Shown one piece after another: positions 17,313 through 25,193 of a DNA stretch of 59,303 nucleotides. The notes under the pieces are model-generated. The model had not been told where the DNA came from. It did no database searches and saw only the letters and a list, made by a program, of their open reading frames with translations. Positions within the stretch are counted from its first letter, which is position 1. Each line of letters starts with the position of its first letter. Origin of the DNA: an uncultured Lachnospiraceae bacterium (lineage in GTDB: Bacteria; Bacillota; Clostridia; Lachnospirales; Lachnospiraceae); assembly GCA_910576895.1 (NCBI GenBank), contig CAJTJZ010000015.1, forward strand, positions 8,210 through 67,512, written 5' to 3'. Both the position numbers and the translations under genes were made by a program.

Positions 17313-19157
17313 ATGAATTTACTAACAGTAGAAAATGTTACAAAAACAGTAGGAGGCAGAGTGTTATTTGACCATGTTTCTATTGGTTTAAATGAAGGAG
17401 ATAAGGCAGGTATTATTGGAATTAATGGTACAGGAAAATCAACACTTTTAAAGGTAATAGCAGGATTAGAAGAAATAGATAGCGGAACAGTAACAAAAAA
17501 AAATACAGTAAGAATTGCATATTTGCCACAAAATCCAGAGTTTGATCCTAATAAGACAATATTAGAAAATGTATTGGAAGGAAGAAGTCAAATAGGGGAA
17601 AATTGGAATGCATCTGGTCATGCAAAAGGAATGCTGCATAAACTTGGAATTTATGATACGCAGGTAGTTCCATCTATGTTATCTGGTGGTCAAAGAAAAC
17701 GGGCAGCACTTGTTAGAACTTTATTAGAACCATCGGATGTTTTAATTCTTGATGAACCTACCAATCATTTAGATAGTGAAATGGCGGAATGGCTTGAGGA
17801 TTATTTAAGAAAATATCAAAGTGCTTTTCTTATGGTAACACATGATCGTTATTTTCTTGATAAAGTCAGTAATAAAATTATAGAACTTGATAAAGCAAAT
17901 TTATATAGTTATGAAACAAATTATTGTGGTTTTCTAAAATTAAAAGCAGAACGGGAAGAAATGGAGGTGGCAACAGAACGTAAAAAAGCAAGTTTGTATC
18001 GTCAGGATTTGGAATGGATGATGCGTGGAGCAAGAGCACGTTCTACAAAACAAAAAGCACATATTGAGAGATTTGAAGCATTGAAAAATAGAGAACGTCC
18101 GCAAGAACAAATGACTGTAAAACTGAGTTCTGTAAATTCTCGTATGGGACGAACAACAATAGAACTTGAAGATATTAGTAAATCGTATTCAGAAATATCA
18201 TTATTTCAGAAGTTTACTTATTATTTTTTAAAAAATGACAGAATTGGTATTGTTGGAAAAAATGGCTGTGGGAAGTCTACTTTATTGAAAATAATATTAG
18301 GAATAGAAAAACCAGACAGTGGAAAGATTCAGATTGGAGAAACAATCAAAATTGGCTATTTTGCACAGGAAAATGAAAGTCTTCCCAAAGAAAAAACAGT
18401 GATTGAATATATTCGTGATACAGCGGAATATATTGATACAGGAGAAGGAAAAGTAACAGCAGCAAAATTATTAGAACAATTTTTATTTTCAGGATCGATG
18501 CAATATGTTACTATTGGACGACTTTCCGGTGGAGAAAAAAGAAGGCTTTCTTTATGTAAAGTTTTAATGGAAGCTCCAAATGTTCTACTTTTAGATGAGC
18601 CAACGAATGATTTAGATATTCAAACTTTAACTATTTTAGAACATTATCTTGATAAGTTTCAAGGAATTGTAATAGCAGTTTCACATGATCGTTATTTTTT
18701 AGATAGAATTGCAAAACGAATTTTTGCATTTGAAAAAGGACAAATTGTATTATATGAAGGTGGTTTTACAGATTATCGTGAAAAGAAATTGTATCAGAAA
18801 AAAGAAGAAAATAAAGATACAGATATAGAAACTATGGATTTTAAACAAGAAATATCTAAAGTTTCTACGCAAAAAAAGGATGCAAAGAAATGGAAGTATG
18901 GACGAGAGAAAAAGCTTAAAATGACTTATCAGGAACAAAGGGAATTTGAAGAAATTGATGAATTGATAGAGAAACTGGAATATCAGATTTCAGAAATTGA
19001 TCATGATATGTTAAGATATGCAACAGATTCTTTAAAATTAAATGAACTTGTAAAACAAAAGGAAGTATTAGAAATAGAACTTGAAAAGAAAACAGAACGA
19101 TGGGTTTATTTGAATGAGCTTGCGGAGAAAATAGAAAAAGATTTCAAGAAAAGTTAA
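17313..19157 (+). CDS. ABC-F family ATPase, YdiF/Uup-like
   Basis: From ATG 17313 the protein has 614 residues and two intact ABC domains. Walker A motifs are GINGTGKST (about 36-44) and GKNGCGKST; signatures LSGGQRKRA and LSGGEKRRL; Walker B motifs LILDEPTNHLD and LLLDEPTNDLD. The interdomain linker is long and charged. The C-terminus adds a Lys/Glu coiled coil (about residues 520-610) typical of the Uup/YdiF branch, which can bind nucleic acid. No membrane segments are present, so it is a translation or DNA-associated ATPase, not a transporter. The longer frame from 17220 would add 31 atypical residues and begins at the predicted transcription start, so I reject it. The GlgX-like gene follows after 43 bases. 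Confidence 0.9.
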   Translation: MNLLTVENVTKTVGGRVLFDHVSIGLNEGDKAGIIGINGTGKSTLLKVIAGLEEIDSGTVTKKNTVRIAYLPQNPEFDPNKTILENVLEGRSQIGENWNASGHAKGMLHKLGIYDTQVVPSMLSGGQRKRAALVRTLLEPSDVLILDEPTNHLDSEMAEWLEDYLRKYQSAFLMVTHDRYFLDKVSNKIIELDKANLYSYETNYCGFLKLKAEREEMEVATERKKASLYRQDLEWMMRGARARSTKQKAHIERFEALKNRERPQEQMTVKLSSVNSRMGRTTIELEDISKSYSEISLFQKFTYYFLKNDRIGIVGKNGCGKSTLLKIILGIEKPDSGKIQIGETIKIGYFAQENESLPKEKTVIEYIRDTAEYIDTGEGKVTAAKLLEQFLFSGSMQYVTIGRLSGGEKRRLSLCKVLMEAPNVLLLDEPTNDLDIQTLTILEHYLDKFQGIVIAVSHDRYFLDRIAKRIFAFEKGQIVLYEGGFTDYREKKLYQKKEENKDTDIETMDFKQEISKVSTQKKDAKKWKYGREKKLKMTYQEQREFEEIDELIEKLEYQISEIDHDMLRYATDSLKLNELVKQKEVLEIELEKKTERWVYLNELAEKIEKDFKKS

Positions 19158-19200
19158 GAAAAAGTTCAAAAATAATAAACAAATTTCGATGGAGGAAACC

Positions 19201-21159
19201 TTGAATAATAGAATAAAAACTAAAATAAGACGAGGCAAAATATATCCACTTGGTTTTTCCAGACAAGATGAATGGATGCAGTTTACAGCAATATTTCCCG
19301 GACAACAGGAAGTAAAATTACAACTCTGGGAAAAAGGTGAAAAGATAACAGAGATTAAATTAAATGGAGCTTACCAAATTGGCGATTTGTATTCAGTACA
19401 AATTCCTGCTACAAAAAAGAAGGTATATTACACATATGAGGTAGGCGGAAAACAGATAGCTGATCCATGTGCAAAGAAGCTTTTTACTTGGCGTGATACA
19501 GAAAAGAAAGTATTACTTTCTACAGAAATAGATGAATTTGACTGGGAACAAGAGAAAAGACCAGAACTTCTTTTTAAAGAAATGATTATATACCGTCTGC
19601 ATATTAGAGGTTTTACAAAGCATTCTGCTTCTAATGTAAAACATAAAGGAACATTTGCAGGACTTTGCGAAAAAATTCCTTATTTAAAAGAACTTGGAAT
19701 TAATACAATTTTATTAATGCCTTGTTATGAATTTGAGGATTATTATATGATTCCTGCGGCTGATCCACGTTTTTCTAAAAAAAAGGGAACAATCGTAAAA
19801 AATTATTGGGGATATGGAGGAGCTTGTTGGTATTTTGCACCAAAGCAATGCTTTAGTGCAAATAAGAAAAGCCCAGAAACAGAATTTCGTTCTATGATAA
19901 AAGAAATGCATAAAAATAATATAGAAGTTCTTATGGAATTTTCTTTTAATAGTAATATAAATCCATATTTTATTATAGATTGTTTCCGTTACTGGGTAGA
20001 GGAATATCATATAGATGGATTTTATATTAATGATGGTGTAACAATGATTGATATGATAGCAAAAGATCCTGTATTAGCCGATAGAAAGCTACTTGCACGT
20101 TATTGGGATCAAACAAGAATCTTTGGAAAGAAAGAAAGATTTGATTTGGATGATTCTAAAAATGCATTAGAAAATCAGAATGATCAGCGTTGTTTAGCAG
20201 ATTATCATGATCGTTTTTTAAAAACAGCACGTTGTTTTTTAAAAGGAGATGGCGGACAGACAAGAGAGTTTGCGAGTGTTTTTCGTGAAAATTCAGAACA
20301 TGTTGCACAAATTAATTATATTACTGATAATAATGGATTTACACTTGCTGATCTTGTTTCCTATAATGAGAAACATAATGAGGAAAATGGAGAAGATGGT
20401 TATGATGGTACAAAAGAAAATTATAGTTGGAATTGTGGGCAAGAGGGTAAAACAAAAAAGCGAATGGTGTTAAGGCTTCGAGAACGACAGATGAAAAATG
20501 CAATGGTGATGTTATTTTTTAGTCAGGGAGTGCCAATGTTGTATGCAGGAGATGAGTTTGGAAATTCGCAAAATGGAAATAATAATGCATATTGTCAGGA
20601 TAATAAAATTGGTTGGGTTAGTTGGGATCAAAAGGCAAGAAATGAAGTATTTTTTGAATTTGTAAAAAAATTGATTGTAATAAGAAAGCAAATGGCAGTT
20701 TTTCAAAATGCACATAGATTATATGGACAAGATTATTTGGCATGTGGTAGCCCAGATATTTCATGGCATGGCATCAAAGCATGGTATCCAGACTTTACAG
20801 CAGAGAGTCGATTATTAGGAGTTCTTTTAAATGGAAGATATGCAAGAGGAAAAGATAATCGATCGATTTATATTGTGTTTAATATGAATTGGGAGGATGC
20901 TAGTATTGGATTTCCAAGACCAGATAGGGGGCAATGTTGGAAACTTTTAATGGATACAGCAAAAACGGAAGCATTTGTACAAGAACGTCAAAATAAGGAA
21001 GAAAAGAAAGAATATTATATGAAGGCAAGAAGTATTGCTGTTTTTGTTTCAGCAACAACTATAGATACTATGGATAGATCATCAAATTTGTCATATAAGC
21101 ATGATAAGGAACAAAAAGCTGCCAGCAAAGAAATTGCTGAACAGCCAAGAAAGAAATAA
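19201..21159 (+). CDS. GlgX/isoamylase-like GH13 protein with all catalytic residues replaced
   Basis: The 652-residue protein has an N-terminal beta domain (about 15-120) and a GH13 barrel matching glycogen debranching enzymes, with long stretches conserved such as FTLADLVSYNEKHNEENGE, NYSWNCGQEG and LYAGDEFGNSQ. The catalytic points differ: the nucleophile region usually GFRFD reads GFYIN, the acid region usually LIAEPWD reads LLARYWD, and the HDGFT box reads NNGFT. Region I, usually DVVxNH, reads MEFSFNSN, and the loop after it is very short. It is thus probably a non-catalytic glycan-binding or scaffold protein, perhaps tied to glycogen. The GGAGG at 19191-19195 selects TTG 19201 over the ATG at 19189. 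Its stop lies 18 bases from the convergent HAD-GNAT gene. Confidence 0.82.
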   Translation: MNNRIKTKIRRGKIYPLGFSRQDEWMQFTAIFPGQQEVKLQLWEKGEKITEIKLNGAYQIGDLYSVQIPATKKKVYYTYEVGGKQIADPCAKKLFTWRDTEKKVLLSTEIDEFDWEQEKRPELLFKEMIIYRLHIRGFTKHSASNVKHKGTFAGLCEKIPYLKELGINTILLMPCYEFEDYYMIPAADPRFSKKKGTIVKNYWGYGGACWYFAPKQCFSANKKSPETEFRSMIKEMHKNNIEVLMEFSFNSNINPYFIIDCFRYWVEEYHIDGFYINDGVTMIDMIAKDPVLADRKLLARYWDQTRIFGKKERFDLDDSKNALENQNDQRCLADYHDRFLKTARCFLKGDGGQTREFASVFRENSEHVAQINYITDNNGFTLADLVSYNEKHNEENGEDGYDGTKENYSWNCGQEGKTKKRMVLRLRERQMKNAMVMLFFSQGVPMLYAGDEFGNSQNGNNNAYCQDNKIGWVSWDQKARNEVFFEFVKKLIVIRKQMAVFQNAHRLYGQDYLACGSPDISWHGIKAWYPDFTAESRLLGVLLNGRYARGKDNRSIYIVFNMNWEDASIGFPRPDRGQCWKLLMDTAKTEAFVQERQNKEEKKEYYMKARSIAVFVSATTIDTMDRSSNLSYKHDKEQKAASKEIAEQPRKK

Positions 21160-21177
21160 AAAAAGAAGGAAATAGTA

Positions 21178-22449
21178 TCAGGAGTATCTCTTTCCATAAA
21201 CGGAAGTATCGGGATGCTTCTGATAATTATTTTTTACCATAGCAGAAGCTTTTCCTTTTTTATTGTTGTGTACTTGTAATACAAGGCTATATAGATAACA
21301 AGTATGGTTTTGGTAATAAAGTTCTTTTTCAAAAAGAAATCCAAGACGTTTTATAAAATGAATGGAACGAATATTTTCTTTATCAATTATAGCGACAATT
21401 CTTTTAAGTTCCATTTGTTTTTTGGCATAGTCAAGCACAGATTTGACAGCTTCTAAAGCATAACCATGACCCCAATAAGAGTAGTCAAGAACATAGCTAA
21501 GTTCAAATTCTGCTTGTCCATCAATGACTTTATTTTCAATCCCACACTTTCCAATACATTGATTGGAAGCTAGTTCAAAAATACCCCAGATTCCATAACC
21601 ATAAAAATGATAAATATTTTCTATATAAGCTTTTTGTTTTTCTATTTCTAATGGCAGGCTTCCAAAAGGTTCTATATATTTTGTTACTTCCTTATTTTGA
21701 TAAATTTGATTGATTGTAGGAATATCTTCTTCGGAAAGTTCACGAATAAAAAGTCGTTTTGTTTGTGTAATGGTAATAGGTATATGATGGATTCGGTTAT
21801 ATACATTGGAAAGAAACAAATAATCAATTTCTTCAAAACCCTCAATAATCATACAAGCTGTACTTAAGTCTTGCTTTCCAGAATTTGGATTATGAAATCC
21901 AATCGCAGGAATATGGGCTGCTTTTGCTGCGAGCAAACCATTTGTAGAATCTTCAATAATAAGACATTCCTCAATATTAGCATGAAGTTCTTCGACTGCT
22001 TTTAAAAATACATCAGGTGCTGGCTTTGGATGAGTAACCATGCAGCCACTTACTAATTTATGAAAATATTCTTTTACATGAAGTGCTGAAACCGTTTTTT
22101 CAATTTCTTCTGGATTAGAGGAGGAAGCAACGGCTAGTTTTACACCATGTTTTGATAAATCAGCAATAAGAGAGCAAACATAAGGAACTTCAATATAGCC
22201 ATATTCTATCGTAAGTCGTTTTTTTTCTTCTTCTGTTGCAAGCAGTAATTCTTCTATTGTGACATTCATCTGAAATTCAGAAATAACCGTTTCTATCATA
22301 AAGCGAGTTGTAGAACCAATAAAACGATAGCAATATGAAATATCTACAGTAACACCATAGCGTGCAATTGCATTTTTTGCAGCAAGAGCATGGATAGGTT
22401 CACTGTCAATTAAGACACCATCCATATCAAAAATAACATAACGAAGCAT
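21178..22449 (-). CDS. HAD phosphatase fused to a GNAT acetyltransferase
   Basis: Residues 1 to about 215 form a HAD hydrolase of the beta-phosphoglucomutase-like group: nucleophile motif DMDGVLIDSE (D8, D10), a serine in AVASSSN (about residue 110), a lysine in THPKPAPDVF (about 145) and an acidic motif IEDSTNGLLAA (about 165). Residues from about 228 to the end form a GNAT domain of the RimJ/RimL type, starting LFIRELSEEDIPTINQIY and containing YGIWGIFE and SYWGHGYALEAVKSVL, the acetyl-CoA loop region. The two parts are in one frame with no break. Substrates are unknown; the HAD part may act on a sugar phosphate, the GNAT part on an amine. The gene converges with the GlgX-like gene. Confidence 0.85.
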   Translation of the reverse strand: MLRYVIFDMDGVLIDSEPIHALAAKNAIARYGVTVDISYCYRFIGSTTRFMIETVISEFQMNVTIEELLLATEEEKKRLTIEYGYIEVPYVCSLIADLSKHGVKLAVASSSNPEEIEKTVSALHVKEYFHKLVSGCMVTHPKPAPDVFLKAVEELHANIEECLIIEDSTNGLLAAKAAHIPAIGFHNPNSGKQDLSTACMIIEGFEEIDYLFLSNVYNRIHHIPITITQTKRLFIRELSEEDIPTINQIYQNKEVTKYIEPFGSLPLEIEKQKAYIENIYHFYGYGIWGIFELASNQCIGKCGIENKVIDGQAEFELSYVLDYSYWGHGYALEAVKSVLDYAKKQMELKRIVAIIDKENIRSIHFIKRLGFLFEKELYYQNHTCYLYSLVLQVHNNKKGKASAMVKNNYQKHPDTSVYGKRYS

Positions 22450-22560
22450 AAAATTTTTATTCTCCCTTCTTTGACTGAAATTATAAAAACTGATATGATT
22501 ATAAGAGGGAATGATTAGAAAAGCAAGAGAAAATGAAATAATATCGTGAGAAACGATTTT

Positions 22561-22596
22561 TATACTAAGCGGTCAGGTTTTTCGACCGTCAGTATA
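22561..22596 (+). repeat. 36-bp palindromic repeat, copy B
   Basis: Left arm TATACTAAGCGGTC, 9-base loop, right arm GACCGTCAGTATA with one bulged base. It lies in the divergent intergenic region upstream of the HAD-GNAT gene and 66 bases before the next plus-strand small gene. See copies at 766, 47901 and 48790. Confidence 0.75.
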
Positions 22597-22661
22597 GTAG
22601 GAACTTTTGAAGCTGATATCATATAATGAAATAGAACGAATTAGCAGAAAAGAGGGACAGT

Positions 22662-22838
22662 ATGAACAGCGTTTCTTGGAATTATAGAGGAGATAGAAAA
22701 AAAGAAAATAATAGTAGACAAGAAGAAAAAATACAAAAAAAGGAACATACACGTCTTGTAATTGACGAGGATTCTATTTATGAAATTGATCTTGATTGTA
22801 TGGAGTGTGAAAGAAAAGAGAAAGGAAATTCATTTTAA
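22662..22838 (+). CDS. small charged hypothetical protein, 58 aa
   Basis: A frame from ATG 22662 encodes 58 residues, very rich in Lys, Glu, Arg and Asp, with no hydrophobic segment. The middle part TRLVIDEDSIYEIDLDCMEC has two cysteines (CMEC) and an acidic strand pattern. AGAGGGACAG upstream gives a fair ribosome site. I do not recognise a family. The protein is likely cytoplasmic. It stands alone, with a palindromic repeat upstream and a terminator for the opposite strand downstream. Confidence 0.5.
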   Translation: MNSVSWNYRGDRKKENNSRQEEKIQKKEHTRLVIDEDSIYEIDLDCMECERKEKGNSF

Positions 22839-22886
22839 AATAATATAAGATGACTTATTAATAGCTTTGAAAATAAAAAAGAAAAA

Positions 22887-22913
22887 CCTACGGAAGAAAT
22901 TTCCTTCCGTAGG
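22887..22913 (-). terminator. terminator of the Cys/Gly-rich small gene
   Basis: CCTACGGAAG (22887-22896) pairs with CTTCCGTAGG (22904-22913). On the minus strand it is followed by a run of T residues (from the A-rich stretch 22866-22886), so it serves the minus-strand gene at 22980-23189. Confidence 0.8.
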
Positions 22914-22979
22914 CTGTTTCCATTGGCAGCTTAAGCCTAATAATGTTTACAGGCTTTGGCTATTTAGCAAATATTCATT

Positions 22980-23189
22980 TTAGCAGAAGCTGCTGCCGCC
23001 ACCACAGAAGCACAGAAGAAGTAAAATCCAGATAATGCAACTGCAATCACCACTGCCGCCGCCGATACCACCACCGATACCGCCGCCATTACCACAGCAG
23101 CATAAGAGAAGGATAATCCAAATCCAGCTTCCATTGTTATCGTTGCATCCACAAGAACCACCACAGTTTGTTGCTGCTAAATCACTCAT
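22980..23189 (-). CDS. Cys- and Gly-rich small membrane or coat protein (chorion-like)
   Basis: The 69-residue protein has two hydrophobic, cysteine-rich segments, IWIILLLCCCG (about 23-33) and IIWILLLLCFCG (about 52-63), joined by a run of glycine triplets (GGGIGGGIGGG). A short polar N-terminus holds CGGSCGC. It has ten or more cysteines. Proteins of this make-up are annotated in Lachnospiraceae as 'chorion class high-cysteine' and their function is unknown; a spore-coat or envelope role is possible. The ATG follows a GGAGG-type site (minus strand) and a strong terminator follows. Reading the same DNA in other frames also gives open frames because of the biased sequence, but only this one has a ribosome site. 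Confidence 0.7.
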   Translation of the reverse strand: MSDLAATNCGGSCGCNDNNGSWIWIILLLCCCGNGGGIGGGIGGGSGDCSCIIWILLLLCFCGGGSSFC

Positions 23190-23322
23190 TTTGTTGCCTC
23201 CAATATGTTATATCTTTTACATTGTTATTTTATGTAGAAGGGCTTGACAACTTTCCTAGAAAATAAATAAAAAAAATTTTTTTGGTTATTATAACTTGTA
23301 AATCAAGAAAGGAGATTAAATA

Positions 23323-23502
23323 ATGAAAGTAGTAGAAAGTAAAGAACCAATTGATACGATTCCAAAAGGCGTATGGGAAAGCAGCATTCCTTATGAAAGA
23401 AATGAGGTATCTCAAAAGAAGCATAAAAAAGAAATTTCTACAGATGCTCAAGGAAATGGTTATCCTGTGGATACTGTAAGTCAAAAAGGGGAAACTTCTT
23501 GA
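23323..23502 (+). CDS. small polar hypothetical protein, 59 aa
   Basis: ATG 23323 follows AAAGGAG by seven bases. The 59-residue product is polar, with Lys and Ser clusters, a central basic stretch (KKHKKE) and the pattern GNGYPVDTVS near its end. No signal peptide or membrane helix is seen. It is read divergently from the Cys/Gly-rich gene and may share its conditions of expression, which is inference. I recognise no family. Confidence 0.5.
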   Translation: MKVVESKEPIDTIPKGVWESSIPYERNEVSQKKHKKEISTDAQGNGYPVDTVSQKGETS

Positions 23503-23777
23503 AAGCGTTTAGCTTTTAGGAAGTTACATATTTTTTTATAATATTCTTTATCTTTTATCTAGTTTCTATTGATCAAATATTGTAATTTAACGATATATTT
23601 GAAAAATTTGTAAAAAAAGCTTTCCAATATCAGTATTTGTTGTATAATAATAGTGGTATTGCTTTTCATTTATAAAAAAGCATTACAAGGTTTGTATTTA
23701 TCAAATAGAAGAATAGTCGTTATGAAGAATACTGTTTTTCCATAAAATAAAAGAAAAGAAATAAAGTGAGGAACGTT

Positions 23778-24704
23778 ATGGTTTATTCAAATGTATTACA
23801 AGCAATGGGAAATACTCCAATGATTCAGTTAAATCATATGGTTAGTACAAGAAGTGCAAGGGTATTAGTAAAGTTTGAAGGTTTAAATGTAGGAGGTTCG
23901 ATTAAAACAAGAACAGCATATAATATGATTGATAAGGCAGAAAAGGAAGGACTTCTAAATCAAGGCTCTATTATTGTAGAGCCAACAAGCGGAAATCAAG
24001 GAATTGGTCTTGCATTAGTTGGAGCAGTCAAGGGATATAAAACAATTATTATTATGCCAGATTCTGTTAGCAGAGAAAGAAAGATGTTGGTAGAGCATTA
24101 TGGAGCAGAAGTGATCTTAATTCATGATGCTGGTAATATTGGTGAATGTATAGAAGAATGTGTGAAAGAGGCAAAAAGAATAAAAGCTCAAAATGATCAT
24201 GTATTTATACCTCAGCAATTTGAAAATGAAGCCAATCCTATGGTACATCGTGAACATACAGGGTTAGAAATCTTAGAACAAGTACATGGGTCAATTGATG
24301 GTTTTTGTTCTGGCATTGGAACAGGAGGAACAATTACGGGAATTGGAGAAACATTAAAAAAAGAAAATCCAAATATGATTATTTGGGCAGTAGAACCAGA
24401 AAATGCCGCAGTTCTTGCAGGGGGAACGGTTGGAACACATATTCAGATGGGAATTGGCGATGGCGTGATTCCAAAAGTTTTAAATCAGAATATTTATGAT
24501 GATATTGCGATTATTTCTGATGAGGAAGCATTAAGTACAGCAAAAGCTTTAGCTTCACAAGAGGGATTGATGTGTGGAATTTCAAGTGGAACAAATGTGG
24601 CTGCTGCTTTGCGGCTTGCAAAAAAATTAGGAGAGGGAAAAACAGTTGTTACTGTATTACCAGATACAGCAGAGCGATATTTTTCAACACCACTATTTGA
24701 ATAA
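23778..24704 (+). CDS. cysteine-synthase-family PLP enzyme
   Basis: The 308-residue protein belongs to the O-acetylserine sulfhydrylase/cystathionine beta-synthase fold (type II PLP). The PLP lysine is K43 in VGGSIKTRTA, where classical enzymes have SVKDR. The substrate loop reads EPTSGNQGIG (about 69-78) against the usual PTSGNTGI, and the phosphate-binding GIGTGGTITG lies at about 175-184. The C-terminus DTAERYFST is as in CysK. The Thr-to-Gln change in the GNTG loop and the SIKTR variant suggest a distinct substrate, so I avoid the symbol cysK. ATG 23778, with GAGGA upstream, is preferred over an in-frame GTG at 23766. It stands as a single gene with a terminator after it. Confidence 0.82.
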   Translation: MVYSNVLQAMGNTPMIQLNHMVSTRSARVLVKFEGLNVGGSIKTRTAYNMIDKAEKEGLLNQGSIIVEPTSGNQGIGLALVGAVKGYKTIIIMPDSVSRERKMLVEHYGAEVILIHDAGNIGECIEECVKEAKRIKAQNDHVFIPQQFENEANPMVHREHTGLEILEQVHGSIDGFCSGIGTGGTITGIGETLKKENPNMIIWAVEPENAAVLAGGTVGTHIQMGIGDGVIPKVLNQNIYDDIAIISDEEALSTAKALASQEGLMCGISSGTNVAAALRLAKKLGEGKTVVTVLPDTAERYFSTPLFE

Positions 24705-24742
24705 AATTAGATTGTAGATTTCGCAAACATATCTCATAAATG

Positions 24743-24780
24743 AGAAAAAGAGATTTTAGTAACAAAAATCTCTTTTTTCT
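24743..24780. terminator. bidirectional terminator between the cysteine-synthase-like and PqqD-like genes
   Basis: GAAAAAGAGATTTT pairs with AAAATCTCTTTTTTC around a short loop; A- and T-runs on both sides let it work on either strand for these convergent genes. Confidence 0.75.
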
Positions 24781-24790
24781 TAATAATAAT

Positions 24791-25156
24791 TTATGGTTTT
24801 TTTACTTTAATAAAGCCATAATCTTCTAATGTGCGAATATATTGCAAAAGTCTGGGATATAATGGTTCTGCTTTTTCACCAAATTGTTCTTTTACAAATT
24901 GTGCAATTTCATAAATGGTAGAATTTCCATCAATATGAAGCCAAAGGAAGCTTCCCATAGCATCAAGATGGATATAAGATATGGGAGGTTTCTTTAATAG
25001 TTTTTGTGCCAAACGATCAAAGAAACCTTTATTTTCAACAAGGATAGTAACAAGTTCCGTTTTATCTGGATTTTTTTCTTCTTTTTGACTTTGAAAATCT
25101 TTACAACGAATAGGAACAAAATCCAGATAATTTGAATCAATCTTCTTTTTTTTCAT
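24791..25156 (-). CDS. PqqD-like protein next to an OPT transporter
   Basis: The 121-residue protein has a PqqD-type core from about residue 55 on: a strand region with ISYIHLDAMGSFLWLHIDG, then a helix TIYEIAQFVKEQFG and a last helix LYPRLLQYIRTLEDYGFIKV. PqqD proteins have a winged-helix fold that binds leader peptides of ribosomally made peptides (RiPP recognition element). No radical-SAM enzyme or precursor peptide is seen nearby. It follows the OPT transporter gene by 37 bases on the same strand and should be co-transcribed, suggesting that it acts with that transporter. The first 50 residues are basic and without a recognised domain. Confidence 0.75.
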   Translation of the reverse strand: MKKKKIDSNYLDFVPIRCKDFQSQKEEKNPDKTELVTILVENKGFFDRLAQKLLKKPPISYIHLDAMGSFLWLHIDGNSTIYEIAQFVKEQFGEKAEPLYPRLLQYIRTLEDYGFIKVKKP

Positions 25157-25193
25157 AATTTTCTTTTAAATTTACTATTATAATTTTAATTTC

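Noticed and set aside
22964..23247. Alternative open frames on both strands over the Cys/Gly-rich gene, including a Pro/Gln-rich one
   Set aside because: They come from the biased GGC/GCC repeats; only the minus frame 22980-23189 has a ribosome site and terminator.
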